NCBI GenBank assembly: GCA_900457075.1
Contig: UGYN01000002.1
Span: 3,782,001 to 3,846,000 of the forward strand
Direction: 5' to 3'
Source: Serratia quinivorans
GTDB lineage: Bacteria; Pseudomonadota; Gammaproteobacteria; Enterobacterales; Enterobacteriaceae
DNA: 64,000 nt
Part shown: one piece after another, positions 18,610 through 28,770 of the stretch
Layout: every line of letters begins with the position of its first letter
Numbering within the stretch: position 1 is the first letter of the stretch
Translations under genes and position numbers: made by a program
The notes under the pieces: generated by a model
What the model saw: the letters and a program-made list of their open reading frames with translations, nothing else
Database searches by the model: none
Told to the model about the DNA's origin: nothing

Positions 18610-19679
18610 ATGCTGGAGATGTTATTACAGTGGTACCGTCGCCGTTTTACCGATCCGCAGGCCATCGCGCTGTTGGTGATCCTGGTTGCCGGCTTCCTCA
18701 TCCTCTATTTTCTGCATGGCATTCTGACCCCACTGTTGGTGGCGATAGTGCTGGCGTACCTGCTGGAGTGGCCGACCGCACGCCTGCAACGTATCGGTTG
18801 TTCGCGTAACTGGGCGGCGAGCATGGTGATGATCATGTTTGCCGGCATCGCAATGCTGCTGGTGTTTGTGGTGGCGCCGACCGCGTGGCAGCAGGGCATT
18901 AACCTGATGACCGATCTGCCGGGGATGCTCAATCAGTTCTATAACTTTGCTGCGACGCTGCCGAAGCGTTATCCGGCGCTGGTGGATGCCGGCATCATCG
19001 ATATGATGGCGGAAAACCTGCGTGGACGTCTGTCGGGCATGGGCGAGTCGGTAGTGAAATTCTCACTGGCTTCTCTGGTCGGGCTGCTGACCCTGGCGAT
19101 TTACCTGATCCTGGTGCCGATGATGATGTTCTTCCTGCTGAAGGACAAAGAACAGATGCTCAACGCGGTACGCCGTGTGTTGCCGCGTAATCGCGGGCTG
19201 GCCGGACAGGTATGGATCGAAATGAATCAGCAGATCACCAACTATATTCGCGGCAAGGTGCTGGAGATGGTGATTGTCGGCGTCGCGACCTATCTGGTGT
19301 TCGTGGTGCTGGATATGCGCTATTCGCTGCTGCTGGCGGTGTTGGTCGGTTTCTCGGTGCTGATCCCCTATATCGGTGCGGTGCTGGTGACCATTCCGGT
19401 GGTGGTGGTGGCGATGTTCCAATGGGGTGTCGGTGCCGACTTCTGGACGCTGATCGTCGCCTATCTGGTGGTGCAGGGGCTGGATGGGAATTTGCTGGTG
19501 CCGATTCTGTTCTCTGAGGCGGTTAATCTGCATCCGCTGGTGATCATTTTGTCGGTGATTATTTTCGGCGGATTGTGGGGGTTCTGGGCGTATTCTTTGC
19601 TATCCCGCTGGCGACCCTGGTGAAGGCGGTGATCCACGCCTGGCCGGACGAACTGCGGGTGGAAACGGAAGCGGAATAA
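18610..19679 (+). CDS. perM: PerM, AI-2E transporter-family permease (one-base frameshift near the 3' end)
   Basis: The product is an inner-membrane protein with about eight hydrophobic segments, colinear with E. coli PerM/YfgO. The frame as written stops early at 19623. Inserting one G in the run at 19586-19588 gives 'GVFFAIPLATLVKAVI' and continues to TAA 19677-19679 for about 356 residues, matching the expected length (353 in E. coli). Conserved segments include 'YLILVPMMMFFLLKDK' and 'GFSVLIPYIGAVLVTIP'. The function is still poorly defined (permease or Na+/H+-type activity reported for the family). It is convergent with bcp across a strong hairpin. Confidence 0.9.
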
Positions 19680-19688
19680 GCGGGAAAA

Positions 19689-19723
19689 CCGAAGCGCAGC
19701 AGGATCAGGTTGCTGCGCTTCGG
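19689..19723. terminator. Strong bidirectional hairpin between perM and bcp
   Basis: Perfect 13-bp stem CCGAAGCGCAGCA / TGCTGCGCTTCGG with a nine-base loop, placed between the convergent perM and bcp genes. Confidence 0.75.
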
Positions 19724-19728
19724 TTCAA

Positions 19729-20193
19729 TTATTGCTGCAGATAGCTCAGAACGATGTCGTGATGATTGGTGGTCTTGAAATCATCAAACACTTTTTCAAC
19801 CTTGCCTTTGCCGTCGAGCAGGAAGCTGATGCGGTGAATACCATCATAGGTTTTGCCCATAAAGGTTTTCTCACCCCAAACGCCGAACTGCTGCGCTACC
19901 TGATGATCCTCATCAGATAACAACGTGAAGTTTAACAACTCTTTCTCGGCAAAACGCGACAGCTTCTCTGGTTTATCCGTGCTGATGCCCAGAACTTCGA
20001 CACCTGCTTTTTTCAGTTCATCCATGTTATCCCGCAAACCGCAGGCCTGTACGGTACAGCCCGGCGTCATCGCCTTGGGATAAAAATAAACCAGTACTCG
20101 TTGTCCCTGGAAGTCGGCCAGATTAATTTCCTCACCGTCCTGGTCAGGCAAACTAAAGTTTGGCGCTGTGTCACCGGCTTTCAATGGGGTCAT
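19729..20193 (-). CDS. bcp: Thioredoxin-dependent thiol peroxidase (bacterioferritin comigratory protein)
   Basis: This 154-residue atypical 2-Cys peroxiredoxin reduces organic and hydrogen peroxides using thioredoxin. The peroxidatic Cys46 lies in 'KAMTPGCTVQAC' and the resolving Cys51 in the same loop, as in E. coli Bcp. The second of two adjacent ATGs (20193) gives the family N-terminus 'MTPLKAGDTAPNFSLPD'. The start overlaps the gcvR stop, so the genes are coupled. Confidence 0.96.
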   Translation of the reverse strand: MTPLKAGDTAPNFSLPDQDGEEINLADFQGQRVLVYFYPKAMTPGCTVQACGLRDNMDELKKAGVEVLGISTDKPEKLSRFAEKELLNFTLLSDEDHQVAQQFGVWGEKTFMGKTYDGIHRISFLLDGKGKVEKVFDDFKTTNHHDIVLSYLQQ

Positions 20194-20195
20194 CA

Positions 20196-20765
20196 CTACT
20201 CTCCATCTTTCTCATCATGCTGTGGATAGTTCACAACGCTAATACTGCCTTGTGCTTTCAATTCTGTACATAGGCGATGAAAGGCTTGCTCAATATTTGA
20301 TGCATCGGCGTTGCCAGGGCTGTGTGCGGTGATCTGGATATGAAGCTGGGGCGGCAGGTCGCTTTCTGCCGGTTGGGTGCGCGACACCAGCTCGGCAATG
20401 TTCATCTGGCTGGAGTGGAACAGATCGGTAAAACGCTCAATGATGTGCGGGGAGTCCTTGACCTCAACCTGCACCCACACCGTAGCCGGCATCGGCGGCC
20501 TCTCGTGCGAGTTGGTGCGCTTCATCACAATCAGCAGTTCCAGCTCCGCCCCTTTTTGCGGCAGGGTAGATTCAATCAGGGTTATGGCGTTCCAGCTACC
20601 GGAAAGCAGCATGATGAACGTGAACTCCTCACCCAGCATGGCCAGACGGCTATCTTCGATATTGCATCCGCAACTGCTGACGTGGCGGGTGATGGCATTG
20701 ACGATCCCGGGGCGGTCGGTACCGAGCGCGGTAATCACGAGATAGTGTTCATCTGGCTTAGGCAA
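20196..20765 (-). CDS. gcvR: Glycine cleavage system transcriptional repressor GcvR (TTG start)
   Basis: The protein has 189 residues with two ACT domains. It binds GcvA and glycine and blocks activation of the gcvTHP operon. TTG 20765 is chosen because AGGAAG lies 7 nt upstream and the product then starts 'PKPDEHYLVITALGTDRPG', aligning with E. coli GcvR (190 aa); the long upstream extension is not family-like. The conserved 'ITRHVSSCGCNIEDSRLA' and 'LLSGSWNAITLIE' are obvious. It is divergent from dapA. Confidence 0.9.
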   Translation of the reverse strand: MPKPDEHYLVITALGTDRPGIVNAITRHVSSCGCNIEDSRLAMLGEEFTFIMLLSGSWNAITLIESTLPQKGAELELLIVMKRTNSHERPPMPATVWVQVEVKDSPHIIERFTDLFHSSQMNIAELVSRTQPAESDLPPQLHIQITAHSPGNADASNIEQAFHRLCTELKAQGSISVVNYPQHDEKDGE

Positions 20766-20911
20766 AATGGGGCTTCCTGTCGTGCACAATGGGGTTACCA
20801 TGGTAAACATAAAAAAAACCGCCTGCCAAGCGCTTACAACACCGTTGTTTGCTTGCTTTTGGATAGGCAGCAAAAGTACCATGAGTGACTTGTTTGTGGA
20901 GGGGACGGCCA

Positions 20912-21793
20912 ATGTTTACGGGAAGTATAGTTGCACTGGTTACGCCGATGGACGACACAGGTGCTGTCGATCGCGCGAGCCTAAAAAAATTGATTGATTA
21001 TCATGTAGCCAGTGGAACTGCGGCCATCGTTTCCGTAGGGACTACCGGCGAGTCTGCAACGCTTGCCCATGACGAGCACGTTGACGTGGTATTGCAGACG
21101 CTGGAACTGGCCGCAGGCCGTATTCCGGTGATCGCCGGTACCGGTGCCAACGCCACCGCCGAAGCCATTTCGCTGACCCAGCGCTTCGAAAATAGCGGCG
21201 TAGTGGGTTGCCTGACGGTCACGCCTTACTACAATAAACCGACTCAGGAAGGGCTGTATCAGCACTTCAAGGCCATTGCCGAAAGCACCGCACTGCCACA
21301 AATCCTCTATAACGTGCCTTCTCGCACCGGGTGTGACATGCTGCCGCCGACGATTGCGCGCCTGGCAAAAATCAAGAATATTGTTGCTGTTAAAGAGGCA
21401 ACAGGGAACTTAAGTCGTGTAAGTCAGATCCAAGTGCTGGTTGATGATGAAGATTTCATTTTGCTGAGCGGCGATGACGCCAGCGGTCTGGATTTCATGC
21501 AACTGGGTGGCAAGGGCGTGATTTCCGTGACGGCCAACGTGGCCGCACGTGAAATGGCGCAACTTTGCGCGCTGGCAGCACAGGGCAACTTTGCTGAGGC
21601 ACGCCGCTTAAATCAACGCTTGATGCCGTTGCATCAGGATTTGTTTGTAGAAGCAAACCCAATTCCGGTGAAATGGGCCTGTAAGGCATTGGGATTGATG
21701 GCAACCGATACGATGCGTCTGCCTATGACGCCGTTGACCGACGCTGCCCGTCCGGTAGTGGAACGCGCGTTGAAAAGCGCCGGTTTGCTGTAA
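20912..21793 (+). CDS. dapA: 4-hydroxy-tetrahydrodipicolinate synthase
   Basis: This is a 293-residue TIM-barrel enzyme that condenses pyruvate with aspartate semialdehyde, the first committed step to diaminopimelate and lysine. The Schiff-base Lys161 is in 'AVKEATGN', the catalytic Tyr133 in '[10 protein letters not shown]', and 'GTTGESATL' binds pyruvate. ATG 20912 (GGAGGGG upstream) gives the E. coli N-terminus '[14 protein letters not shown]'. bamC follows after 16 bp, as in E. coli. Confidence 0.97.
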   Translation: MFTGSIVALVTPMDDTGAVDRASLKKLIDYHVASGTAAIVSVGTTGESATLAHDEHVDVVLQTLELAAGRIPVIAGTGANATAEAISLTQRFENSGVVGCLTVTPYYNKPTQEGLYQHFKAIAESTALPQILYNVPSRTGCDMLPPTIARLAKIKNIVAVKEATGNLSRVSQIQVLVDDEDFILLSGDDASGLDFMQLGGKGVISVTANVAAREMAQLCALAAQGNFAEARRLNQRLMPLHQDLFVEANPIPVKWACKALGLMATDTMRLPMTPLTDAARPVVERALKSAGLL

Positions 21794-21809
21794 CTCTAAG
21801 GGAAATTTG

Positions 21810-22862
21810 ATGGTTTATTCATTGCAAAAGTCGACGGTAGCAAAAGTCGTGGGTATTTCGCTGGTTATGATGCTGGTCGGTTGTACCACCGACCAACGCT
21901 ACAAACGCCAGGTTAGCGGCGATGAGTCTTACCTCGACGCGTCGGTGCTCAAGCCACTGAACGCACCCGCAGGTATGATCCTGCCGGTGCAAAGCGGTAA
22001 TTATGATGTTCCGGCCACCACGCTGAAAGGCGGCGTCGGCAAGCAACTGGATATTCGTCCGCCGGTACAGCCACTGGCATTGCTGAGCGGTTCACGCGCG
22101 CAATATGCCGGCGACAGCGGTACGTTGCTGCTTGAAAACAGCCCGCAGAACCAGAACCTGTGGTCACGCGTTACCAGCATGCTGCAAGCGAAAAATATTG
22201 CGATCGCCTCACGTCAGGACGCTACTCAGACCCTGACTACCGACTGGGTGAAGTGGAACCGTCTGGATGAAGACAACCAGTACGAAGGCCGCTACCAGAT
22301 CAGCGTACAGCAGCAGGGTTACCAGCAGGCGCTGGTAGTGAAAACCGTCGGCCTGCAGCAGCAGGGTAAAACCGATCAGGTGACCGACCCGTCTGAAGTG
22401 CAGCGCTACAACGGCATGATGATGAACACCATCGTCGAAGGCCTGGACAAGCAGGACAACCTGGCGAGCAACCAGTCGGCCAACCGTTTCGGCGCGCTGG
22501 ACGTGCAGAGCGGCGCGGATGATACCGGCCTGCCAATGTTGGTCGTGCGTGGTCCGTACACCGTAGTGTGGGATCGCCTGCCGGCGGCGTTGGAAAAACT
22601 GGGGATGAAAGTGGGTGACCGCAGCCGTCCGCAGGGTACCGTCGCCGTGACCTACAAATCCCTGAGCAGCAGCGACTGGGATGCGTTGGGCGTCAAGGAT
22701 CCTGAACTGAAAGAAGGCGATTACAAACTGCAGGTCGGTGACTTGAACAACCGCTCCAGCCTGCAATTTATCGATCCTAAAGGGAAGCCATTAACCCAGT
22801 CGCAAAACGACGGCTTGGTTGCGGCATTCCAGTCAGCATTCAGTAAAACCAGCGTTAAATAA
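21810..22862 (+). CDS. bamC: Outer-membrane assembly complex lipoprotein BamC
   Basis: This 350-residue lipoprotein of the BAM complex helps fold outer-membrane beta-barrels. The signal peptide ends in lipobox 'LVGC' (Cys25). The unstructured '[13 protein letters not shown]' segment that binds BamD follows, then two helix-grip domains ('[20 protein letters not shown]', '[20 protein letters not shown]'). It is colinear with E. coli NlpB/BamC (344 aa). It is expressed with dapA and followed by a clear terminator. Confidence 0.96.
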   Translation: MVYSLQKSTVAKVVGISLVMMLVGCTTDQRYKRQVSGDESYLDASVLKPLNAPAGMILPVQSGNYDVPATTLKGGVGKQLDIRPPVQPLALLSGSRAQYAGDSGTLLLENSPQNQNLWSRVTSMLQAKNIAIASRQDATQTLTTDWVKWNRLDEDNQYEGRYQISVQQQGYQQALVVKTVGLQQQGKTDQVTDPSEVQRYNGMMMNTIVEGLDKQDNLASNQSANRFGALDVQSGADDTGLPMLVVRGPYTVVWDRLPAALEKLGMKVGDRSRPQGTVAVTYKSLSSSDWDALGVKDPELKEGDYKLQVGDLNNRSSLQFIDPKGKPLTQSQNDGLVAAFQSAFSKTSVK

Positions 22863-22865
22863 CGG

Positions 22866-22889
22866 AAAAGGGGCTACGGCCCCTTTTTT
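22866..22889 (+). terminator. Rho-independent terminator of dapA-bamC
   Basis: AAAAGGGGc / gCCCCTTTTTT hairpin with a short loop and six Ts, immediately after bamC. Confidence 0.88.
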
Positions 22890-22900
22890 CTTTGTTCAAT

Positions 22901-22916
22901 ACGGTATCGTTTGCGT
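22901..22916. promoter_or_regulatory. Probable PurR operator upstream of purC
   Basis: ACGGTATCGTTTGCGT matches the PurR consensus (ACGCAAACGTTTGCGT) at 12 of 16 positions, with a perfect right half CGTTTGCGT. It lies 73 bp before the purC ATG, where E. coli purC is PurR-regulated. Confidence 0.65.
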
Positions 22917-22988
22917 CACGGATTTGGCACAATAGACCCCATCATCCTTGCAGCGTTTTTAAATAATTCTTTTATTGGAGTAAGTCAG

Positions 22989-23702
22989 ATGCAAAAGCTA
23001 GCTGAGCTGTATCGCGGAAAGGCAAAAACCGTCTACACCACTGAAAATCCTGATCTGCTGGTGTTGGAATTCCGCAATGATACGTCAGCACTGGATGGTC
23101 AGCGCATTGAGCAATTTGATCGCAAGGGTATGGTAAACAACAAGTTCAACCATTTCATCATGAGCAAACTGGAAGAAGCCGGCATCCCGACGCAAATGGA
23201 ACGCCTGCTGTCAGACAACGAAGTTCTGGTGAAGAAGTTGGACATGGTGCCGGTAGAGTGCGTGATCCGCAACCGTGCTGCCGGTTCACTGGTGAAGCGT
23301 TTGGGTATTGAAGAAGGCCTGGTACTGAACCCACCGCTGTTTGACCTGTTCCTGAAAAACGATGAAATGCACGATCCCATGGTCAACGAATCCTACTGCG
23401 AAACCTTTGGTTGGGTGAACAAACAGCACCTGGCACGCATGCGTGAGCTGAGCTACCAGGCGAACGACGTGCTGAGCAAGCTGTTTGACGACGCAGGCCT
23501 GATCCTGGTCGACTTCAAGCTGGAGTTTGGTTTGTTCAACGGCGAAGTGGTACTGGGCGATGAATTCTCGCCGGATGGTAGCCGCCTGTGGGACAAAAAC
23601 ACCCTGGACAAGATGGACAAAGACCGCTTCCGTCAGAGCCTGGGTGGCCTGATCGAAGCCTACGAAGAAGTGGCTCGCCGCATCGGCGTCAAACTCGACT
23701 AA
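22989..23702 (+). CDS. purC: Phosphoribosylaminoimidazole-succinocarboxamide synthase (SAICAR synthase)
   Basis: This 237-residue enzyme ligates aspartate to CAIR with ATP in purine synthesis; the length is identical to E. coli PurC. Motifs: '[20 protein letters not shown]' (phosphate loop), '[14 protein letters not shown]' and '[10 protein letters not shown]' with metal-binding acidic residues. GGAG lies before ATG 22989; the longer in-frame ORF upstream has no ribosome binding site. A PurR-like box precedes it. Confidence 0.97.
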   Translation: MQKLAELYRGKAKTVYTTENPDLLVLEFRNDTSALDGQRIEQFDRKGMVNNKFNHFIMSKLEEAGIPTQMERLLSDNEVLVKKLDMVPVECVIRNRAAGSLVKRLGIEEGLVLNPPLFDLFLKNDEMHDPMVNESYCETFGWVNKQHLARMRELSYQANDVLSKLFDDAGLILVDFKLEFGLFNGEVVLGDEFSPDGSRLWDKNTLDKMDKDRFRQSLGGLIEAYEEVARRIGVKLD

Positions 23703-23717
23703 GCCCTTTTCCGCTAT

Positions 23718-23737
23718 ACGGGGCCGTTTGGCCCCGT
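23718..23737 (+). terminator. Hairpin terminator after purC
   Basis: ACGGGGC / GCCCCGT stem with a six-base loop just after purC; the T tract is weak, so strength is uncertain. Confidence 0.6.
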
Positions 23738-23866
23738 CATTTCCCTGACTTTCCCCGCCGTCTGTTCCTTCTGTCTGCATTTCCAGAAAAATTCTACATT
23801 TCCTTTGCCGCTGAGCATTTATAATGATCTACGTAATATGACAAAAACCTAATCTGGAGTTTACTT

Positions 23867-24733
23867 ATGCGTTGGCAAGGGCGTCGGGAAAGTGACAATG
23901 TTGAGGATCGTCGCGGGCAGTCTTCAGGTCTGGGTGGCGGCGGTGGCGGTTTCCGCGTGCCTCGCGGCAAGGGCGGTATCGCCATTCTGGTGGTGGTGTT
24001 GGTGGCCGGTTATTACGGCATCGATCTTTCACCGCTGTTGAACGGCGGGGACGTTAGCCCGCAAACACAGCAACAGAGCGCCAGCATCAGTCCAAAAGAC
24101 GATGAGCTGGCCAAATTTACCTCGGTGGTGCTGGCCTCTACCGAAGATAACTGGAAAGAAGTTTTCCAGCGCATGGGTAAAACCTATCAGCCACCCAAAT
24201 TGGTGATGTATCGCGGCGTAACGCGCACCAGCTGCGGCACCGGTCAGGCGGCGATGGGGCCATTCTATTGTCCGGGCGACAAAACGGTGTATATCGACCT
24301 GTCGTTCTATCAGGATATGAAAACCAAACTGGGTGCCGGCGGTGACTTCGCCCAGGCCTATGTGGTGGCGCACGAGGTGGGCCACCATGTGCAGAACCTG
24401 TTGGGCATTGAGCCTAAAGTGCGTCAAATGCAGCAGGGTGCCAGCCAGGCAGAAGTGAATCGTCTGTCGGTGAAAATGGAACTGCAGGCGGACTGCTTTG
24501 CCGGCGTGTGGGGCAAATATGCCGAGAAGCAGCAAATGTTGGAAGAGGGCGACCTGCAGGCGGCATTGAACGCTGCGCAGGCGATCGGCGACGATCGCTT
24601 GCAGCAACAAGGGCAGGGACGCGTGGTACCGGACAGCTTCACCCACGGGACTTCACAGCAGCGCTACACCTGGTTTAAACAGGGCTTCGACAGCGGTGAC
24701 CCTAACACCTGCAATACCTTCGCATCCCGTTAA
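23867..24733 (+). CDS. ypfJ: YpfJ/KPN_02809-family neutral zinc metallopeptidase
   Basis: The protein has 288 residues: a Gly/Arg-rich N-terminus, one membrane helix (about 37-50) and a periplasmic or exported metallopeptidase domain with HEVGH at 169-173 and a downstream Glu ligand in '[12 protein letters not shown]'. Conserved Cys pairs ('TSCGTG', 'FYCPGD') are family features. The role is unknown; it stands in the same place as E. coli ypfJ, between purC and tmcA. GGAG precedes the ATG. Confidence 0.92.
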   Translation: MRWQGRRESDNVEDRRGQSSGLGGGGGGFRVPRGKGGIAILVVVLVAGYYGIDLSPLLNGGDVSPQTQQQSASISPKDDELAKFTSVVLASTEDNWKEVFQRMGKTYQPPKLVMYRGVTRTSCGTGQAAMGPFYCPGDKTVYIDLSFYQDMKTKLGAGGDFAQAYVVAHEVGHHVQNLLGIEPKVRQMQQGASQAEVNRLSVKMELQADCFAGVWGKYAEKQQMLEEGDLQAALNAAQAIGDDRLQQQGQGRVVPDSFTHGTSQQRYTWFKQGFDSGDPNTCNTFASR

Positions 24734-24738
24734 CATGC

Positions 24739-24761
24739 ATGCCGGAGCCTGACTCCGGCAT
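24739..24761. terminator. Hairpin after ypfJ
   Basis: ATGCCGGAG / CTCCGGCAT with a five-base loop directly after ypfJ, followed by a short T-rich stretch. The rest of the 200-bp gap to tmcA shows no gene. Confidence 0.55.
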
Positions 24762-24934
24762 TATGTTGTTGACAAAGTGGGGAAAAAGCGTGGTTTTTCC
24801 CCACTTTGTGGCTATCAGCCGAAAATCAATAAATTGATTTTCCTGGGTTTTTAGTTTGTGAATACTGACATTCCAACTTTCCGTTGGGGGTGTCAGCGGT
24901 CTGGGCACTTTTTTAGCTCTGGGTCTGGATACTG

Positions 24935-26947
24935 ATGTTACAGGCAATGCAACAACTTATGCAGCAGCAGGGCATCAGACGCCTGCTGGTGCTCAGTGGC
25001 GAGCCGCAATGGTGTCGCCAGCAAGCGCACTGGCTGGCGACAACCCTGCCGGGTGACTGGCCGTGGGTGGGGGAAAACCCGCCCAGCGGCATGCAGTCGC
25101 TGGCCAGTGGTGCGGTACGGACATTGCTGGGGCAGGAACGATTACATGCCGTGTATGACGCGACCGATGGTTTGGATGTTGAAGCGCTGGCCGCGCTGGC
25201 CGGTACGCTGCGAGCCGGCAGTTGGTTGTTGCTGTTAACCCCACCCTGGCAGTCCTGGCATCAACAGCCGGATAGCGACAGCCTGCGCTGGAGCGATTGC
25301 CCACAGCCGATCACTACCCCAAACTTCATTCACCATCTGCAGCAACACTTGGCGGCGGACAGCGAAGTCACGCTCTGGCGACAGGATGAGCCGCTGACGT
25401 TGGCACCTTTGCCGGTCCGCCCGCAGTGGCTGGCACCGAATGGCCAACCGACTTTCGAGCAGCAAGCGTTGTTGACGCAATTACTCGGCGCCGAGCCAGG
25501 CGTTTGGGTGCTGACCGCCGCCCGTGGGCGCGGCAAGTCAACGCTGGCGGGGATGCTGGTGGCCAACACGCCGCTGACCTGCTGGCTCACCGGGCCAAGC
25601 CGAGCGGCTACCGAGGTTGCTGGTGAATGGGCGCAGGGCCGCGCGCAATTCTGGGCACCGGACGCGCTGTTGGCCCATTGTCGCGAACATGATGTCAGCG
25701 ACGTGGGTTGGCTGTTGGTGGACGAGGCGGCGGCGATCCCCGGCCCGTTATTACAGCAGTGGGTTAACCATTTCCCCCGCATTCTGCTGACGACCACGGT
25801 ACAGGGCTATGAAGGCACTGGGCGGGGTTTCTTGCTCAAGTTTTGCGCCGGGCTGCCTGAGTTTCAGCCGCTGGAGTTGCAGCAGCCCATGCGTTGGGCG
25901 CCGGGTGATGCGCTGGAGCGTGTCATCGATAACGCGTTGCTGTTCAACGAACTCCCGCCGTGGCAGGCGACTGATAAGCTCGTCAGTATCACTGGAGCCG
26001 AACAAAGGGCGCTGTGTGCCGATCCTCAACGATTAATGCGTTTTTACGCCCTGTTGAGCAGCGCCCATTACCGGACTTCACCGCTCGATTTACGGCGGTT
26101 GATGGATGCACCGGGCATGCATTTTGGCCTGGCACAGGTTGAGGATGAGGTCGTCGGCGCGTTGTGGCTGGTAGAAGAAGGCGGGCTGAGTGCCGAACTG
26201 GCGCACGAAGTCTGGGCCGGCAGGCGGCGACCGCGTGGCAATCTGGTGGCCCAATCGTTGGCGGCGCACGGTGGCCAGTGGTGGGCACCGACGCTGCGTT
26301 CAAGACGCATTACCCGCATTGCGGTATTACCCGCTATGCGTCAGCAGGGCATCGCCCGCAGGCTGATTGAGCAGCAGCGTCAGCAGGCACAAGGGCTGGA
26401 TTATCTTTCGGTCAGCTTTGGTTACACCGAGCCGCTGTGGCGCTTTTGGCAGTCCTGTGGCTTTGAGCTGGCGCGTATTGGCAGCAAGATCGAAGCCAGC
26501 AGCGGCTGCTACAGCGTCATGGCCATTCTGCCCTTGAGCGAGCAGGGTGAGGCGCTGCGTCATGCGGCACACAAGCATCTGGCGCGTGATTGGCGCTGGT
26601 TGCAGCCGCGCATCGATCTGCAACTGGAAGTCACCGGTGACGACGGCGACACCCGGCTGGGCGAGGACGACTGGCGTGAACTGGCCGGATTCGCCTTCGC
26701 CCATCGGCCGCTGGAGGCCAGCCTGGGGGCGTTACAGCGTTTATTGTTAGCCAGCGCTTTGCCGCTGCCCGCACTGCGGCTGCATCTGCAACAGCAAACG
26801 ACATCGGCAGGTTGCGTGGAGCTACTTGGTTTCAGCGGCCAGAAAGCCTTGCTGCGTCGCTGGCGACAAGAGACGGGAATGGCGCTTGAACAGCTCGATG
26901 CGCAGCATTGCCTGCGCTGGCACGACTGGTCGCAGTCATTGCAATAA
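24935..26947 (+). CDS. tmcA: tRNA(Met) cytidine acetyltransferase
   Basis: The 670-residue enzyme makes N4-acetylcytidine at the wobble position of elongator tRNA-Met using acetyl-CoA and ATP. Domain order: N-terminal DUF1726 region, RecA-like helicase part with Walker A 'ARGRGKST' (196-203) and '[14 protein letters not shown]' (Walker B), '[14 protein letters not shown]', a GNAT domain ('[17 protein letters not shown]' as the acetyl-CoA loop, then '[17 protein letters not shown]'), and a C-terminal tRNA-binding tail. Length matches E. coli TmcA (671). Confidence 0.95.
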   Translation: MLQAMQQLMQQQGIRRLLVLSGEPQWCRQQAHWLATTLPGDWPWVGENPPSGMQSLASGAVRTLLGQERLHAVYDATDGLDVEALAALAGTLRAGSWLLLLTPPWQSWHQQPDSDSLRWSDCPQPITTPNFIHHLQQHLAADSEVTLWRQDEPLTLAPLPVRPQWLAPNGQPTFEQQALLTQLLGAEPGVWVLTAARGRGKSTLAGMLVANTPLTCWLTGPSRAATEVAGEWAQGRAQFWAPDALLAHCREHDVSDVGWLLVDEAAAIPGPLLQQWVNHFPRILLTTTVQGYEGTGRGFLLKFCAGLPEFQPLELQQPMRWAPGDALERVIDNALLFNELPPWQATDKLVSITGAEQRALCADPQRLMRFYALLSSAHYRTSPLDLRRLMDAPGMHFGLAQVEDEVVGALWLVEEGGLSAELAHEVWAGRRRPRGNLVAQSLAAHGGQWWAPTLRSRRITRIAVLPAMRQQGIARRLIEQQRQQAQGLDYLSVSFGYTEPLWRFWQSCGFELARIGSKIEASSGCYSVMAILPLSEQGEALRHAAHKHLARDWRWLQPRIDLQLEVTGDDGDTRLGEDDWRELAGFAFAHRPLEASLGALQRLLLASALPLPALRLHLQQQTTSAGCVELLGFSGQKALLRRWRQETGMALEQLDAQHCLRWHDWSQSLQ

Positions 26948-27064
26948 ATTGAAGATGTTGCTCAATAAAACCCGATTTTCCTGAATTCTCAGCGGCGTAT
27001 AGTAGCTGGCAGGAACCGGGGCATCTGGCGCCGGGCAGAATTTGATCAACACGAGGAGTCACCG

Positions 27065-27754
27065 ATGAAACATGAGCATTTTGTTGTACAGAGCCCGGCA
27101 ACCCCGGCTGCGCAGCTGATCCTGCTGTTTCACGGTGTTGGCGATACTCCGGTGGCGATGGGCGAGATTGGCAGCTATTTCGCCAAAGACTTCCCGCAGG
27201 CGCAGGTAGTCAGCATTGGTGGCCCTTTTGCCTTCGGTAACGGTGGCGGCCGCCAGTGGTTTTCGGTGCAGGGTGTGACCGAAGAAAACCGTGCCGAGCG
27301 CATTGCTGAAGTGATGCCGAAGTTTATCGAAACCGTGCGTTACTGGCAGCAACAAAGCGGCGTGAATGATGCCGGTACCGCGCTGGTCGGTTTTTCTCAG
27401 GGCTCAATCATGGCGCTGGAAGCCTTGAAGGTGGAACCCCGGCTGGCCGGTCGCATCGTGGCTTTCAGCGGGCGTTTTGCCGGTTTGCCTGATAAAGCGT
27501 TCGGTGACAGCGTGGTGCATTTGATCCACGGCGAACAGGATGCGGTGATTAGGGTGCAACATGCCAGGGCGGCGGCTGAGCGGCTGCAGGCTATCGGCGT
27601 CGATTTCACGCTGGACGTGGAAGACGACGTGGGGCATGCCATCAATCAGGGCATGATGAATGATGCCCTGGAACGGTTGCATTACTACGTCCCGCAACGC
27701 TACTGGGACGAAGCGATGTTTGGCAAGCGCGGCGATTTGGTGGCCTTTAAATAA
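27065..27754 (+). CDS. ypfH: Esterase YpfH (alpha/beta hydrolase, phospholipase/carboxylesterase family)
   Basis: The enzyme has 229 residues and no signal peptide. The nucleophile Ser111 is in 'VGFSQGS', the acid Asp in 'HGEQDAVI', the base His in 'DVGHAINQG', and the oxyanion segment is 'LFHGVGD' (21-27). It is syntenic with E. coli ypfH after tmcA. The natural substrate is unknown. GAGGAG precedes the ATG. An ERIC element lies directly downstream. Confidence 0.92.
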   Translation: MKHEHFVVQSPATPAAQLILLFHGVGDTPVAMGEIGSYFAKDFPQAQVVSIGGPFAFGNGGGRQWFSVQGVTEENRAERIAEVMPKFIETVRYWQQQSGVNDAGTALVGFSQGSIMALEALKVEPRLAGRIVAFSGRFAGLPDKAFGDSVVHLIHGEQDAVIRVQHARAAAERLQAIGVDFTLDVEDDVGHAINQGMMNDALERLHYYVPQRYWDEAMFGKRGDLVAFK

Positions 27755-27767
27755 ACTTCAGGGCGCT

Positions 27768-27894
27768 TATACCCGTCGCCTTTCAAGTTGCAGCGTTGTT
27801 ACCTGCACTCGCTCACCCCAGTTACTTACTCGAGTAAGCGCCTGGGGATGAGCGAGCTGGGCGCCTAACTGCAACTTGAAATTCATAGGGTATA
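27768..27894. repeat. ERIC (enterobacterial repetitive intergenic consensus) element, 127 bp
   Basis: A complete imperfect palindrome begins TATACCCGTCGCCTTTCAAG and ends CAACTTGAAATTCATAGGGT plus ATA. The middle carries 'CACCCCAGTTACTTACTCGA' and its partner 'GTAAGCGCCTGGGGATGAGC', the known ERIC core. Length is exactly 127 bp, the canonical size. It occupies the 3'-3' gap between ypfH and ypfN and would form a long hairpin in either transcript. Confidence 0.9.
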
Positions 27895-27907
27895 ATGCGC
27901 CCTGATA

Positions 27908-28093
27908 TCATTTTTTCTTCGGCCAGTCGTCGTCGTCGTCCCACTCGGCATTGTTATCGCGGTGCGGAGGCAATTCCGGCTTATCGGCCAGATAGCGTTT
28001 GACGTCAACGCGGCGTAGCTCTTTGATCCCACTGATAATCATCCCGACCAGAATCAGCAGGATAATCCACCAATAATCTGCTAACCATTCCAT
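27908..28093 (-). CDS. ypfN: UPF0370 small membrane protein YpfN
   Basis: The 61-residue protein has one N-terminal membrane helix ('[16 protein letters not shown]') and an acidic tail with '[20 protein letters not shown]', as in E. coli YpfN. ATG 28093 is chosen (AGGAG 5 nt upstream); the upstream GTG overlaps that ribosome binding site. Function unknown. It follows the M15 peptidase gene with 2 bp between them. Confidence 0.92.
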   Translation of the reverse strand: MEWLADYWWIILLILVGMIISGIKELRRVDVKRYLADKPELPPHRDNNAEWDDDDDWPKKK

Positions 28094-28095
28094 AT

Positions 28096-28770
28096 TCACT
28101 CCTTTCCTTCAGGGCGTATAAAACGCGAAAATAGCGATGGCAAATGCTCTTCAAGCCATTGGGCACCGGCGACGTCCTTATTTTTCCAGGCCGCCCGCAG
28201 CAGCTCCGGCGTCAGCAGATGCTCGGCTTCAAGCGCCAGCGGACGGTAGCTCAGATGCCAGGGCTCGACCGCCACGCCGTCACCCTCTTCGGTGAACGGC
28301 CGGTAAAAGCCAAATTCGGCCATATGTTCCGTCATCCACTGATTGAGTGGATAAAAATAGCCGCCTTGTTGGTATTCCCAGGGCTCCAGCTGCAGTTTTT
28401 GCCCGGCAGGCAAGAGTGAAGGATCGTAGACATCCAGATCGCTGCCCCAGTGATGGCGACTGGCGCCCGGCAAGGCCGACCAGCGCAGGATCGCTTCGCA
28501 AAGTTCGCCGGTAGACAGCAGCGTGATGTCGATTGGCTGACTGTCCTTATCTAATACTGGGCGCTCGCCGCAGAATTTTCCATTCCAGATCGCCTGTTGC
28601 CGGCCAAAATCACGAAATGTGCTGGCGGGCTGCAGATCAAAACCGGCCTCCAGCGCCGCCTGTTGCATGGCGAGGAATGCAGCCACCGCGGCGGGCTGCA
28701 GCCGGTGGTTACCGCTCAGCGGTGCCAGATGCTCGGTTGAGCAGCCGGTCAACATTTCCGGTGTGATCAT
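28096..28770 (-). CDS. M15-family D-alanyl-D-alanine carboxypeptidase-like zinc peptidase
   Basis: The protein has 224 residues from ATG 28770, whose first bases overlap the dapE stop (ATGA). VanY/DacB-like zinc ligands are visible: '[10 protein letters not shown]' (His...Asp) and the distal 'EPWHLSY' (His); '[17 protein letters not shown]' is the substrate-pocket region. No signal peptide is evident, so it may act on cytoplasmic muropeptides rather than mature wall. Translational coupling to dapE, which makes the DAP found in those peptides, is suggestive. The gene is inserted between dapE and ypfN relative to E. coli. Confidence 0.85.
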   Translation of the reverse strand: MITPEMLTGCSTEHLAPLSGNHRLQPAAVAAFLAMQQAALEAGFDLQPASTFRDFGRQQAIWNGKFCGERPVLDKDSQPIDITLLSTGELCEAILRWSALPGASRHHWGSDLDVYDPSLLPAGQKLQLEPWEYQQGGYFYPLNQWMTEHMAEFGFYRPFTEEGDGVAVEPWHLSYRPLALEAEHLLTPELLRAAWKNKDVAGAQWLEEHLPSLFSRFIRPEGKE

